From Vanessa cardui (lineage: Eukaryota > Arthropoda > Insecta > Lepidoptera > Nymphalidae): 64,000 bases of DNA. The position numbers and the translations under genes were made by a program. This document shows, piece by piece, positions 12,148 to 23,169 of the stretch. The notes beneath the pieces were generated by a model. It searched no databases, had not been told where the DNA came from, and saw only the letters and a list, made by a program, of their open reading frames with translations. Within the stretch, counting starts at the first letter, position 1. The number at the start of each line of letters is the position of its first letter. Location of the stretch: positions 15,190,001-15,254,000 of the forward strand of contig NC_061154.1 of assembly GCF_905220365.1 (NCBI RefSeq), written 5' to 3'.

Positions 12148-13137
12148 AACCGACTTCAAATAAAACACTATTTTAAAACAAATGAATATGCACTAAAAAG
12201 TAATACCAATAATTGCGTATTCAACATATTTTTTAGAGTCGTCCTAAGTAAAATGAAATGAAAAATATTCGACTACTTAAAAGTCGATTTACGATTATAT
12301 AATGTAGTTAAAGTTATTGGTATATTTGGAGACATCACATCACATACACAAAATTTGATTAAAGATAGTAAGAAATTCTTCCCCATATCGGACCCTAACT
12401 GTGAGCCGTATAGGAGTTCCATCACTACATAGTATAAAACAAAGTCGCTTTCTCTGTCCCTATATCTTTAAATCTACGCAACGGATTTTGATGCGGTTTT
12501 TATTAATAGATAGTGTGACTCAAGGGGAAGGTTTGTGTATATAATACATGAACAATATATTAAAGAAATACTGATAATTTTTGAAGTTTGCGGTGTAATG
12601 TCGTAAATAAACAAATTCTGTAGTATATTTAGTATCAGTATTGCAATCGTGCGAAGCCGGGGTGGGTAGCTAGTTGATTATAATATTCGACTATGATAAT
12701 TACATAAACATAACCACATTACAGAAGGTGACTCAAATATCCAAATAACTTATTAATAAAAGATTCGACCGAGTATCGCTAACGTGCTCCTCAGAATTGT
12801 TCCGTTCCCTTCCGTTCCGTTACTTTGTCATGGATCCTATGCTCAGAACCTTACCAAACTTTCACCAAACTACCCTTGAAGTATATATTTTATAATAAAA
12901 AAAGAATTATCAAAATTGGTTAAAGTGATTTTCAGTTATTCACATATTTGTCGCGCATATACATAATGCAAATTTAAGACTTATGTCGTTTTCATACGGA
13001 TACCATCATCGGAAAAATATAAAATTAAAATGGGACCCCATTATCAAAATCGGTCCACCCAGTGAAAAGTTATGAGGTAACAAATATAAAAAAAAAATAC
13101 AGACGAATTGATAACCTCCTCCTTTTTGAAGTCGGTT
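12148..13137. mobile_element. AACCGACTTCAAA-ended element, tandem copy
   Basis: The duplicate of 7248-8237 with the same 13-bp inverted ends, and with the nested Helitron-like segment at about 12,434-12,674. Confidence 0.55.
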
Positions 13138-13465
13138 GAAAATTAGAAGTCTATCGACAACTTCTATGGCCTCATGACCCTATCAGTGTATACTTATTCA
13201 ATAAAAATATATTTTTAAAAGTTAAACTTAATTGTAAATTAGAATAAAGAAATAGCTTTTGACGGGATTTTGTGTTCATATATTTAAACCTTTTGAAATA
13301 GACTATAATTGGTCTCAATATAAAATAATTAATTATTTTTATGTTCATTCTGCTTATTTTAATTGAATTATTGCATTTTAATTTAAATTGATACCTAATA
13401 TTGAATGAATGTTGTTGCTATTACCACTCTTTAAATTTTTGTATACCTTTCATTATACTTCTCTC

Positions 13466-13721
13466 CTCTAGCAACACTTTGTTTCGTTTATTGATCGCGA
13501 TTCGCTCCTTCCGCGTTGTATAAGCTAAAGTTATTACCAGGGTCCTCAGTAATGTTGTGTTAGTTTAACAATATTCTAAAATAATTGTTATCACTTTTAT
13601 TGTTTTGTATACGATAACAATACTCAAATGAAGTTATACTTACTAACGTCTAGCATAAAACTTTTGAAATAAATAAATTATATAATAATTTATTCTATAT
13701 ATTGCATTGGCGAAAATATTG
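13466..13721 (+). promoter_or_regulatory. Conserved leader/promoter region of Tudor copy C
   Basis: It carries the same landmarks as the copy A leader: ctctagcaacac, a gtttattgatcgcg segment, then ggcgaaaatattg before a GT donor at 13722. The matching acceptor (tttatttactctag, AG at 14327-14328) precedes the ATG by six bases. I infer an untranslated first exon plus promoter. Confidence 0.5.
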
Positions 13722-14334
13722 GTAATTGTTTTAAGATAGAAACTAATCAGTGTTTTGTGGCGTTTATTAACCGGGTACATTGATGTTTTTGTTTGTATAT
13801 TGGTGTAATAAAACATAGTTTTTTTCTGAATTGAAAATATACAATCTATGCCTTTACTTCTGCGGCGAATTATATACATCTTAATTTTATTTGAATACTT
13901 AAAATTCCGCTTTGTTATGTGTGGCTGTTTTACGCATGTATTAGTTGTATAAGACCTAAGCTATAATTTTCATTTTTATTCATATCCTTGTACTATTAAT
14001 AATGTATATCAGATTATTTTTTTCCTGGATGTTTTTAATTTATCTACGTATATACTGTTGTTATGGCAAGGCTAAATCATACATTATTATCTAAGATTAA
14101 ATTATGTTTCTCTATTAGCTGGCTTCTTGGTGTTATTAAATGTCGTGTACCATGAATAACAAGCTATCAAATAGTTTAAATTTATGTCTGTATCTTCTAG
14201 ATATATTATGTTGATATTTGTTTTCTGAAGAAAAAAAATGTTTGGTAGCTTAGATAGTTTTAAACATTTGATTCATTAATATGTTGTACATTCGACAGTA
14301 TGTTTAATGCATTGTTTATTTACTCTAGACTAAA

Positions 14335-15540
14335 ATGGAAGAAATCGAAAGACTAGTAGCGAAAATATCAATCAGTTATTTTGAGGTGGAGTCCATGCAT
14401 TTAGTAGAAGTAACTCATGTTATCAATCCATTAAACTTTTACGTTCGTCCGATGAAGTATAGACCCATCATCCAAGTGATGGAGTACGTGGAACCTAAAA
14501 CCAACACAACAAGTTTCAATGTACAAGATATGGTCATATTTAATGTGGCTTATTCGTGTGGAGGTCGTAGGTACCTCAGGGGCCGAATAACCCGTATCTC
14601 ACAAATTGAGAGTTTCCTCGCGTGTGATATATTCGCAATTGATTACGGTTTTACGGAAAAATTAATACCCATTGAATATATGTGGGAATGCCCACTACAC
14701 TTGGCAAATATACCATCACTGGCTTGTGATTGTCAGCTAGCTAATTGTTACCCTCTGGATCTCGAAGGGTTTTCGTCCGATACAATTGATGCATTTAAAT
14801 ATTATGCTGGAAACGAACCTGTTCAAATAAAAGTTTTAGGCAAAAAACCTAACAGGATTCTGGTTGAGTTAGTAAATTCCGCTATAGAGAGCATTTCCAC
14901 GCTGCTAGCTATGCACGGATATATAACATTAGGTCACTTTTGTGATGCCGTGGCTTGGAATCCCATTGTAGGTGGAAAGAGTATTTATTTTAATTTCAAA
15001 GAGCTCTCGGTTGGGGAAACGCTACATGTGAGGGTTCAGTCGGGGGATTCACTGAACGGGTTTAATGTTGTCGAAGTAGGCGACTACAATAAGTACCTTG
15101 AAGAAACTGGTGCCATAACATTTTACGCAAAGAGGGATTTTTATCTTTCGCCTGTACACTTCGTTGCAGGGAGACTAGTTTGTATCAAAAACGATAATGA
15201 GAATATATACGAAAGGGCTTTCATTAAGAAGGTGACAAAACCTTATAAAAGGGCTAGCGTTCAGCTCGTGGATTCGGGAAGAATTGCAGAGTTTCATATA
15301 GGAAAAATGAAATATATGCCCGCACAATGCTTGAGGTCACCGGTAGTCTCGATCTATTGCAAATCCGATGAGAGTCAAGCTTGGGATAATGGTCTAGACC
15401 GTTTTTTGACTCCTGGCTTTGAATTTAACATTACAATTAAAAGTCTAGGATACCAGTTCGAATATCCTAACACAGTTGATATATCTCCTCTGGTATTACC
15501 AGTTAATGATGATAATGAGGCCAGGGCCCTACCAGCTTAA
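14335..15540 (+). CDS. Double Tudor-domain protein, copy C
   Basis: An intact 401-residue paralog of copies A, B and D. The first Tudor core (about 62-130, RGRITRI and AIDYG) is well kept. In the second core the LVDWG block is LVDSG at 311-315, followed by RIAEF instead of RDEEF, so an aromatic residue at a position that usually helps form the ligand pocket is lost. The C-terminus is shorter, ending just after RALP. The start is fixed by conservation and by the tactctag acceptor just upstream. It sits about 4.3 kb downstream of copy B in the same orientation. Its role is inferred only as Tudor-type protein binding, and its second domain may have lost or changed its ligand. Confidence 0.85.
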   Translation: MEEIERLVAKISISYFEVESMHLVEVTHVINPLNFYVRPMKYRPIIQVMEYVEPKTNTTSFNVQDMVIFNVAYSCGGRRYLRGRITRISQIESFLACDIFAIDYGFTEKLIPIEYMWECPLHLANIPSLACDCQLANCYPLDLEGFSSDTIDAFKYYAGNEPVQIKVLGKKPNRILVELVNSAIESISTLLAMHGYITLGHFCDAVAWNPIVGGKSIYFNFKELSVGETLHVRVQSGDSLNGFNVVEVGDYNKYLEETGAITFYAKRDFYLSPVHFVAGRLVCIKNDNENIYERAFIKKVTKPYKRASVQLVDSGRIAEFHIGKMKYMPAQCLRSPVVSIYCKSDESQAWDNGLDRFLTPGFEFNITIKSLGYQFEYPNTVDISPLVLPVNDDNEARALPA

Positions 15541-18500
15541 GCAGGGCTATTTTTTTTTGCATTATGTTTATAATTTATTATTAACGTAGAACGTATAACG
15601 ATAGAATGTAGTGTAGCCAGTATACAATATTATTATTCAATGTAATCACAATTCTTAGGTTAATGTATGTAATCATGTTCATAATATTTTAAGTATAAGT
15701 TCCAAAATGTCTTGTTAACCAAATATTTTAAAACTATAACTATTAATTATCATTTCTAGATCATAACTAGAATAGCCAATATGAATCAAAATAATGATGT
15801 AATTAAATTACACAAAATATCAAAATATAAAAGTTAAATCTAAGGAGAATTAACTTTTAATAAATAATAAATGAGTAATTGTGTATTCATTTTATGAAAT
15901 AAGTATTCCATTATATATTTTATTCCTTTTCCCTATCCTAGTTCCAAATAAATGGTTTTCTCCAAAATTTATAAAAAAATAAGAGTTTGAGAGTTAAATG
16001 AGAGTTTATTTTGAAAGTTTGTTGGTAATCTATTATTATTTTACAAGTTCTACCAAGTAAATTTCATTTTTTAATAATCATGGTATTATATTTTATAGTC
16101 AGTAGTCAAGTGATTATTTTATTATTGTAAAATTTAGATATATAACTGATCAAAAAATGAAGAATGTAGTCCTGCAGTAGAACAAAAAAATATTCGATTG
16201 GTATAATGAATTATTTCAAATTATAGATTGTATAGAAATCATATGTTTATAGTTTTGTCTTATTATTTACAATTATTTGTAGTTTATAGTTATCTGTTTA
16301 TTTAGGGAAATAATGTTCACGTCCTTCCGACAACACATAGGTAAATTCTATACATTTATATTGAAACAACATTTCAAAAAAGATGTACATTAGTTTTTAT
16401 AATTAAGTACCTATGTATAAAGGGTAAATGTATATAGTGTACACAGGTATACAGTAACGTAAATGGTAATTAGATTTATATTTTATAAATATTATCTGTG
16501 TAGTTAATCATCTGTCAATTTCGAAGATGTGTCGAGTGACACACCACGCAAAAGCGCGGGAAAGAAAAAATATATTAAAAATTTAAAATCATGGGCGCGT
16601 GGACCGTGGAAGTCGGTGTGTGTGCATAGCGAGCTCATATTTAAATATATCTATTTAATCCTATTTGGTAAATCTTCCTTACTGGTTGAACATTACATTT
16701 AGTTTTTAATTTAATATCCTATTTTGAAAGATAAAGATACATAATATAATAAACAAGTATGTTATTGTAGGCATGTGAGAAGAAATAAATATTGACATAA
16801 AAATATATTTGTGCATACATCAATCGTCGTTAAATTTGAATGGTATGGTCGGTGGTCGAGGTTTACGAAGGCAGCACGGCGCATTACACAGAGCGTAATT
16901 TCCAATCGATAAGTCAAAATAAAAAAAATATGACGCCCAATATTGTCTACGTATTATAAAAAAAACACTTCACGCATCTCTGAAATATTTTTGCACGCCA
17001 TGTTCCTGGAATCTATTGTCTTTTTGGCATGCGATGAAATTAATTTCTTTACTAGTATAGACACTACTTGAAATTTCTTAATAGGCGATGTTCGTGTTCA
17101 CGTACCTTTTCTAATTGATGTTTACCAACTCGATCAAGATTGACCGTGGGTACACACCAAAGATTACTGAAAATGTTATACTTAATGCTGAATGCAACTG
17201 TTTATTATTTGCAAACTGTGCCGACACTTCTAGCACACAGTGGTTCTTTTCAAAAGCAAAATTCTAGTCTAAAGGAATCCATTTTGCAATTCAACGGGAA
17301 AAATTATGCTATTTAACGAAAAAATATGACAATATTACAAGCAACAAACAATGTAATTAAATATTTAAAAAAATGGCTTCTCTAATTAATTTTATATCAA
17401 GAGAGTGTATAATTATCAAGCAATTGCTAAAAACAATTGTCATCTTTTTTTTGATAATTTCGATAAAAATCTAATAAAAGTTTGATATATTAGAAGTGGG
17501 TAAATAGCTACAATCGCTTTTAAGAATGATAAAGCTATAAAGATATATTTATCAAACAAAATGTACATCTGCAAAATCAGTTCCTATATTATTCGAAAGA
17601 CGAATGAAATGTGGTTTAAAAGGTAATAATATTTTAAATATTGAGCAATCATAAAAGTAAAAGTTGTAATATTTAAAAATTATTTCCAAAAGTTAATCCT
17701 TAAAGTCTCTAACAAACAAATAATTTTCAAAGTTCTTTGTCTTGACTTGGTCTGCAGACTGAAGCCGTATTACCCTTCCTACCCTACCCGAACTTCAGAG
17801 ATTATAAGAGCAATTTCGTTGTAATAAAAATATACCAATAATTTGATGTCGTCTCGCATCATTTGAAGTTAGTAGAACAATGTGATATGTAGAACTCCGC
17901 TGTATAGAATGAGTTAAACATTCAAATTCAATGATTTCTTGTGCTTTAACTACATACAAGCCAATCTAAAACAGCACTCTGAATATGAGCCGTAATCGGC
18001 CAACGTCGGCCAAACACGCTGGCCCAACGTGTACTTAAGGTTCAAAGCTAGGAGTCCATCGACAACTCGAAATATGTCATCATCACAAGTGTGTGTTTAC
18101 GGCTATTTTGCAAACAATATATGAATACACAACATTTAGTAGAAATAATTACAAAGTAATAAATTTATCATAAAAAAAAAACTTTAAATCATTTTGTGTA
18201 AACAACCTTACATTCATAAAATGGACTTATGATTCGTCCCAATTTTTAGATATTTACATAGTTAATACTAATATTTATATATAATATTATATATATAATT
18301 TTAGATATTTACATAGTAATTTTTACATAGTTACGATAAATAAAATCTAACGTTTTTATGATTTTGGTGAAGTTCAGTTTGTAATAATTGCTGTTTTATT
18401 TCCATTGATTTGCTTTGCTATGTATGTATATCTTTTTATAATAACTATACAGCACTTTTTATTAATTAAAGATTTGACTACTACAACACAAGAAAAACGG

Positions 18501-18607
18501 CAAAAGTAAACTACAAAACATAGAAATATATTTAACGTTATAAATGGTTTTATGTACGTTCTATTATTTAGACAGATGGTGAATATTTAGCAAAACGTAA
18601 GGCTCTC
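15541..18607. other. Intergenic DNA between Tudor copies C and D
   Basis: No gene is recognised. The stretch is very AT-rich, with two small GC-richer patches (about 16,530-16,630 and 16,840-16,900) and a direct repeat of tagatatttacatagt near 18,247 and 18,302. Possible poly-A signals of copy C (taataaataataaa) lie near 15,859. Confidence 0.4.
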
Positions 18608-18952
18608 TCCTAGCAACACTTCGGGCTCAAGTATTGATCGCGTCGTACAAGTTATTACTTCGGTAATCGGTATTGGTGTCTATATAGAAACAATTACGGA
18701 CTAATTGATTTCACTTGAATATTTTGTGAAAGATAGATGTGGTTTGAGCAGCAGTAGGAGTTTCAAAATTCATAAAACAATATTTTAATCATAGTTTTTA
18801 CTTAATTATTTTAATTGCCGCTGTATTTATAATAAATAAATAACCTTAGTATTTTCTTAGAATAAACTAAATGATTACCTACTTGGGCTAAGTGTAATAA
18901 CTGTCCAGGATATCGATTATAAATATAATATTAAGCTTGGCGAAGTACACCG
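18608..18952 (+). promoter_or_regulatory. Conserved leader/promoter region of Tudor copy D
   Basis: It starts with cctagcaacacttcgg, continues with caagtattgatcgcgtcgta and ends ggcgaagtacaccg before a GT donor (ggtaactgc, GT at 18953-18954). The acceptor is at 19411-19412 (tttatttactctag). Of the leaders it is closest to that of copy A in the tcgtacaagttatta segment. Confidence 0.5.
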
Positions 18953-19418
18953 GTAACTGCTTCCAACATTGTTATTAATGTTTTTATTTTGTGGCGTTTA
19001 AGAACTATGTATTACATTGGTGTTATAAAACATATCTATTTATTTATGTAAAAGCGATATGCATTTTACTCTACAAGCGGCGAATTATTATATTTTTGAT
19101 TTAATTATATATATATTTTTGATTATTTATTATATTGGATTGTTGTTTGGCTGTTTAAGGCATGTATTAAATGTATTTTAAAAAAACCTTGGTTAAAAAT
19201 TGTATTATTTTTATATACCTTTAATGTTATGTATGTTTAGACGTTTTTGAAATATATATTGTTATGTGCCTGGTAAATAAATCATTATTTATGATTAAAT
19301 TATATTTTTCTATTAGCTGGCTTTTTAGTGTTATTAAATGTCGTGTTAATTGTATTTTTATACATAAAAATATGTTTGATAATCTGTTTAATACGCTGTT
19401 TATTTACTCTAGACTAAA

Positions 19419-20639
19419 ATGGAAGAAATCGAAAAGCTAGTAGCAGACCTAACAATAAAGTCTGTCAAGATGGATAAAACTTATTTAGTAGAAGTAACCT
19501 ATATTATAGATCCATTCGACTTTTACGTTCGTCCGATGAAGTATAGACCTCTCATCCATGCGTGGGAGACCACTGAGCCTAAAACCAAAACCACAATATT
19601 CAGTATACATGACATGGTAATATTCAATTATGGTTATTCATGTGGAGCTCGCAAGTATATGAGGGGACGAATAATTCGTATATCACAAATTGAGTGTTAC
19701 CTAGCGTTCGATGTATTTGCAATTGATTACGGGTTTACCGAAAAATTGATTCCAATTGAAAATGTATGGGTATGCTCACATGAATTGAAAAATACACCGG
19801 CACTGGCTTTTGACTGCCAGCTTGCTAATTGTTATCCCATAGATCACACGAATGGTTTTACTTCGGAAGCAATTCATGCTTTTAAATATTATGCTGGAAT
19901 CGAATCTCTTAGAATGAAAGTTTTAGGCAAGAAACCGCATAAGATACTGGTTGAGTTAGTAAATTCTACTCCAGAAAGCATTGCAACACTGCTAGCTATA
20001 AGCGGATTTTCAATATTAGGTTTCTATCACGACCCAATAGTATGGAATCCGATTGTTGGATGTAAAATAATGTATTTCGATTTTAAAAAACTCACGATTG
20101 GTGAAACTCTGCATGTGAGGGTGCAGTCGGGTGAATCCTTGAATGAATTCCATGTCGCCACAGTTAGTGACTACAATAAGCACGTCAAAGAAATTGACAT
20201 CATAACATTTTACGCAAGAAGAGAATTCTCGCTATCGCCTGAGCATTTGATCGAGGGAACATTAGTCTGTGTGAAAATTGAAAACAGAAATATATACGAA
20301 AGAGCTTTTATAAAGAAAGTGACGAAACTCGATGAAACTGCTATCGTTCAACTCGTGGATTGGGGAAGAGATGAAGAGTTTCATATAGGAAAAATGAAAT
20401 ATATGTCCTCACAGTGCCTGAGGACGCCGGTACTCTCGATCTATTGCAAATCTGAAGAGAATCAGGTTTGGGACAATGGATACGATAATTTTTTAACGCC
20501 TGGATTTGAATTTAACATCACAATTAAAAGCCTTGGGCATCAGTTCGAATGTCCCAACACAGTTGACATTTCCCCAGTGGTAGAATCTGACGATGATGAT
20601 GGTGAGGCCAGGGCTTTACCAATTAATGTTAATGAATAA
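19419..20639 (+). CDS. Double Tudor-domain protein, copy D
   Basis: An intact 406-residue member, the last of the four. Both Tudor cores are complete: AIDYG at about 101-105, and LVDWGRDEEF near 312-321, one residue later than in copy A because of one inserted residue near 144. Flanking strands (GETLHVRVQSG; MKVLGKKPHKILVELV) are the most conserved blocks of the family and fit the nuclease-like half of extended Tudor units. The tail is acidic, with EARALP near the end. The start codon and upstream acceptor match the other copies. Germline or piRNA function is plausible for the family but not shown here. Confidence 0.85.
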   Translation: MEEIEKLVADLTIKSVKMDKTYLVEVTYIIDPFDFYVRPMKYRPLIHAWETTEPKTKTTIFSIHDMVIFNYGYSCGARKYMRGRIIRISQIECYLAFDVFAIDYGFTEKLIPIENVWVCSHELKNTPALAFDCQLANCYPIDHTNGFTSEAIHAFKYYAGIESLRMKVLGKKPHKILVELVNSTPESIATLLAISGFSILGFYHDPIVWNPIVGCKIMYFDFKKLTIGETLHVRVQSGESLNEFHVATVSDYNKHVKEIDIITFYARREFSLSPEHLIEGTLVCVKIENRNIYERAFIKKVTKLDETAIVQLVDWGRDEEFHIGKMKYMSSQCLRTPVLSIYCKSEENQVWDNGYDNFLTPGFEFNITIKSLGHQFECPNTVDISPVVESDDDDGEARALPINVNE

Positions 20640-21789
20640 TTTTTTAAGTTTTTAATTTAGAGTCAAAAAATTGAACCAGTGCACAAAGTTTTAAAACATT
20701 TCTACAAATACAATGCATTTTTTGGTTAAGAAACCGTCGTGCTAATACGTAAAATAAATTAAAATTTTGGAAAGCTTGTATATTTCAGATAAATGTTTGT
20801 TTTAGAACAATTTAATCTATTAACTTTAATGGTATCATATCAATAGGAGTAAGTTACCTGTAACCGCAATATTTTAACCAATGTTTATATATGAATACAT
20901 GTATGAATAATGTGAAATGATCCACCAAAACCTAAAATAAATTGAGATAAACTGTAGCGTATTGTAAATTAATGCAAACCCAATTTCAATACAAAATATG
21001 AATAAAATAGATTTATAAAAAAAAAATTTAAAAGTAAGATGTTTAAGATTACTTATATCATATGTAAATGTTTTTTTTTTAGCATCGCCTATTACTGGCA
21101 TGAGCATACGAAATTAACGTTCAAATAATTTTAAACCATCAAAGCAAAAAACCCAACAACATCAACAGTTCATATAATATTTATATGTTTTTGTAGATAA
21201 AATAATGATGAAGTAAAATCGTCACTAATTTCTTTTTTATTATATTTTCTCAATGTTCTTGTTTGCGAATGTTGCAGTTTGTTATTATGACATTAATGAA
21301 CTTATTTGACTTAAGTATTGGAAAGAAAGAATATAGAAAGATTATATATAAAGTTTTGGAGCTTCTCCATAGTACCTTCGATAAGCGGTATACCTTCGGG
21401 GGAGTCTCACTGCTGGTCCAAGGCTCAACACTCATCGGCAAGGTGCAACGCCATCAACGCAAAACGCCTGGGTTACCATATATTAATACTGGCCTAATCA
21501 TAGTGATTAATTTGTCAAACATCTTTAAAGGACTTTTGTTTTATATTATTAAGTAACATCAGATTCGAATGGGTGTCACTTATACTAACTAAAAAGATAA
21601 TTAATAAAATAATTACTACCTTCTTCGTATAACCCAATTAATGAATTATTAACGTGATGTAATGTGATAATTTTAAATAAAAGTGTAGTGTAGTAATCAT
21701 GTACTAATTCTTAGTTTATTGAATTCTGTAATATTAAACGTTTTATAAACATAAACATCATGACAAATTCTCCTTATAAATGAAGTAAA
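20640..21789. other. 3' flank of Tudor copy D
   Basis: AT-rich, with no recognisable gene. An AATAAA-type signal lies near 20,753. A GC-richer patch at about 21,355-21,475 is open in both directions but matches no family I know. Confidence 0.4.
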
Positions 21790-22018
21790 TAAATAAATAT
21801 GAGACAGCATCACATACATTACTCTGATCCCAATATAAGTAGCTAAAGCACTTGTGTTATGGAAAATCAGAAGTAACGACAATACAAACACCCAGACTTA
21901 AAACAACATAGAAAACTAATGATAATCTACATCGACTGAGCCGGGAATCGAACCCTGGGTTCGGAGTGGCGTACCTATGAAAACTTGTGTACACATCACT
22001 CGACCACGGAGGTCGTCA
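21790..22018 (-). mobile_element. tRNA-derived SINE (family 3)
   Basis: On the minus strand the head reads like a tRNA: gtggtcgagtgatgtgtaca resembles box A, and gggttcgattcccggc is a good box B. The body runs through cagagtaatgtatgtgatgctgtctca to an AT tail. A second copy lies at 25,519-25,742. No true tRNA gene is claimed because the head does not fold into a complete cloverleaf by eye. Confidence 0.7.
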
Positions 22019-22094
22019 AAATCAGTCAACCTAGCCACACCATTTACCGCAAAACGATATCGATTTTAAACTTGAACCGAGTACATAAAAAAAT

Positions 22095-22172
22095 CATTGA
22101 TGTTTGCCTAGGTTTGAAAAAGCAGTAATGTTTTAATATTCACGCGTTGTAACCACTGGGTCACTCAGCTAA
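22095..22172 (-). mobile_element. Degenerate tRNA-headed SINE (family 2) fragment
   Basis: The string cgcgttgtaaccactgggtc and the preceding gcctaggtttgaa match the head of the family-2 SINE on the minus strand, with many substitutions. Confidence 0.45.
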
Positions 22173-22854
22173 AATATTTGTGACTGATGCCACTTGTCGT
22201 TATGAGAGACTATGAGAGCTTGATCATTTTGGTAATTTATATTTTAATTACCATACTAGTACAAATACAATGAGATATTTCAAAATGTATTAAATAATAA
22301 TTATATATTTATTAAGAAATATTAATATATAATTTATTGAAAGCAACTGATTTTAATTTTCCACTGCAGAGTGAAAGTTTCCCCCAAAAAATGTCGGAGA
22401 ATATTACACCACGATTGTATAAAAAAATCTATGTACCCAATTAAATGGATTTGGAAGAAATAGTAAGACTATTTGACAAGTACACGATGCTTTGCTACAT
22501 TGGCGTACATGAGCGCACCAATTAAACGCGCGAAAAGTCAGTGTTATGACGAGGATTTAAAAAAAGGTTGTCAATTGTTTTTTTCTTGTAATGAATAGTT
22601 TCATCACGATGTAAAACACCAATCCCTATAAATAGATAGGTATAGTCTACAATACCGATCTATCTATTAATATGATATGTGCCTCGCTGAAATGACGATT
22701 GAATGTTACAATGAAGGTAAAAAAACCATTACAAATGTGGGGAATATTATTTTATACATATATCAGAAAACAATATTTACAACCATTTCAACGGACGTTT
22801 CATAAACACAACTTTATTCGTCTTCGATGATCAATTTAATGACATCTACAATCT

Positions 22855-23169
22855 ACGGACCTAAAAAAAGGTGCGGTACGAATAATATGTTTTATATTAT
22901 CAAACGATTTTATATGTATATGATTGTATGATATGATACGATTGTATATTATGAAATACAATCTGTTAACATACAGTAGATAAATATTTTTTTATTTTAC
23001 TTCTGTCGTTTTTTAATTAATTTTCAACGTTAGAAGAATTTTTTAATCTGTTACTTTACGTAAATAATAATTTCGTAATCGTACTTTACATCTGTAGGAT
23101 ATAACTTGTGACATTATGAAAATCTAAATTGTAATCCTTATCGAATATTGATACTTTTTTTAGGTCCGT
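22855..23169. mobile_element. Possible MITE with 16-bp inverted ends
   Basis: acggacctaaaaaaag at 22855-22870 is exactly inverted at 23154-23169 (ctttttttaggtccgt). The interior is AT-rich and non-coding. No clear target duplication is seen, so the call rests on the inverted ends alone. Confidence 0.35.

Larger units (their letters stand above)
8374..13272. repeat. 4,899-bp tandem unit 2
   Basis: The second direct copy of 3474-8372. Identity stops at 13272, after gacgggattttg, where single-copy sequence (tgttcatata) resumes. Because the unit starts within the leader intron, it brings a splice acceptor (AG at 8835-8836) but no leader exon. Confidence 0.95.

Noticed and set aside
16530..16640. 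GC-richer patch between Tudor copies C and D as a fifth gene remnant
   Set aside because: No Tudor-family peptide is found in any frame.
21930..22015. Possible tRNA gene
   Set aside because: The head has a good box B but its stems do not pair, and a colinear copy with the same body at 25.5 kb shows that it is a SINE.
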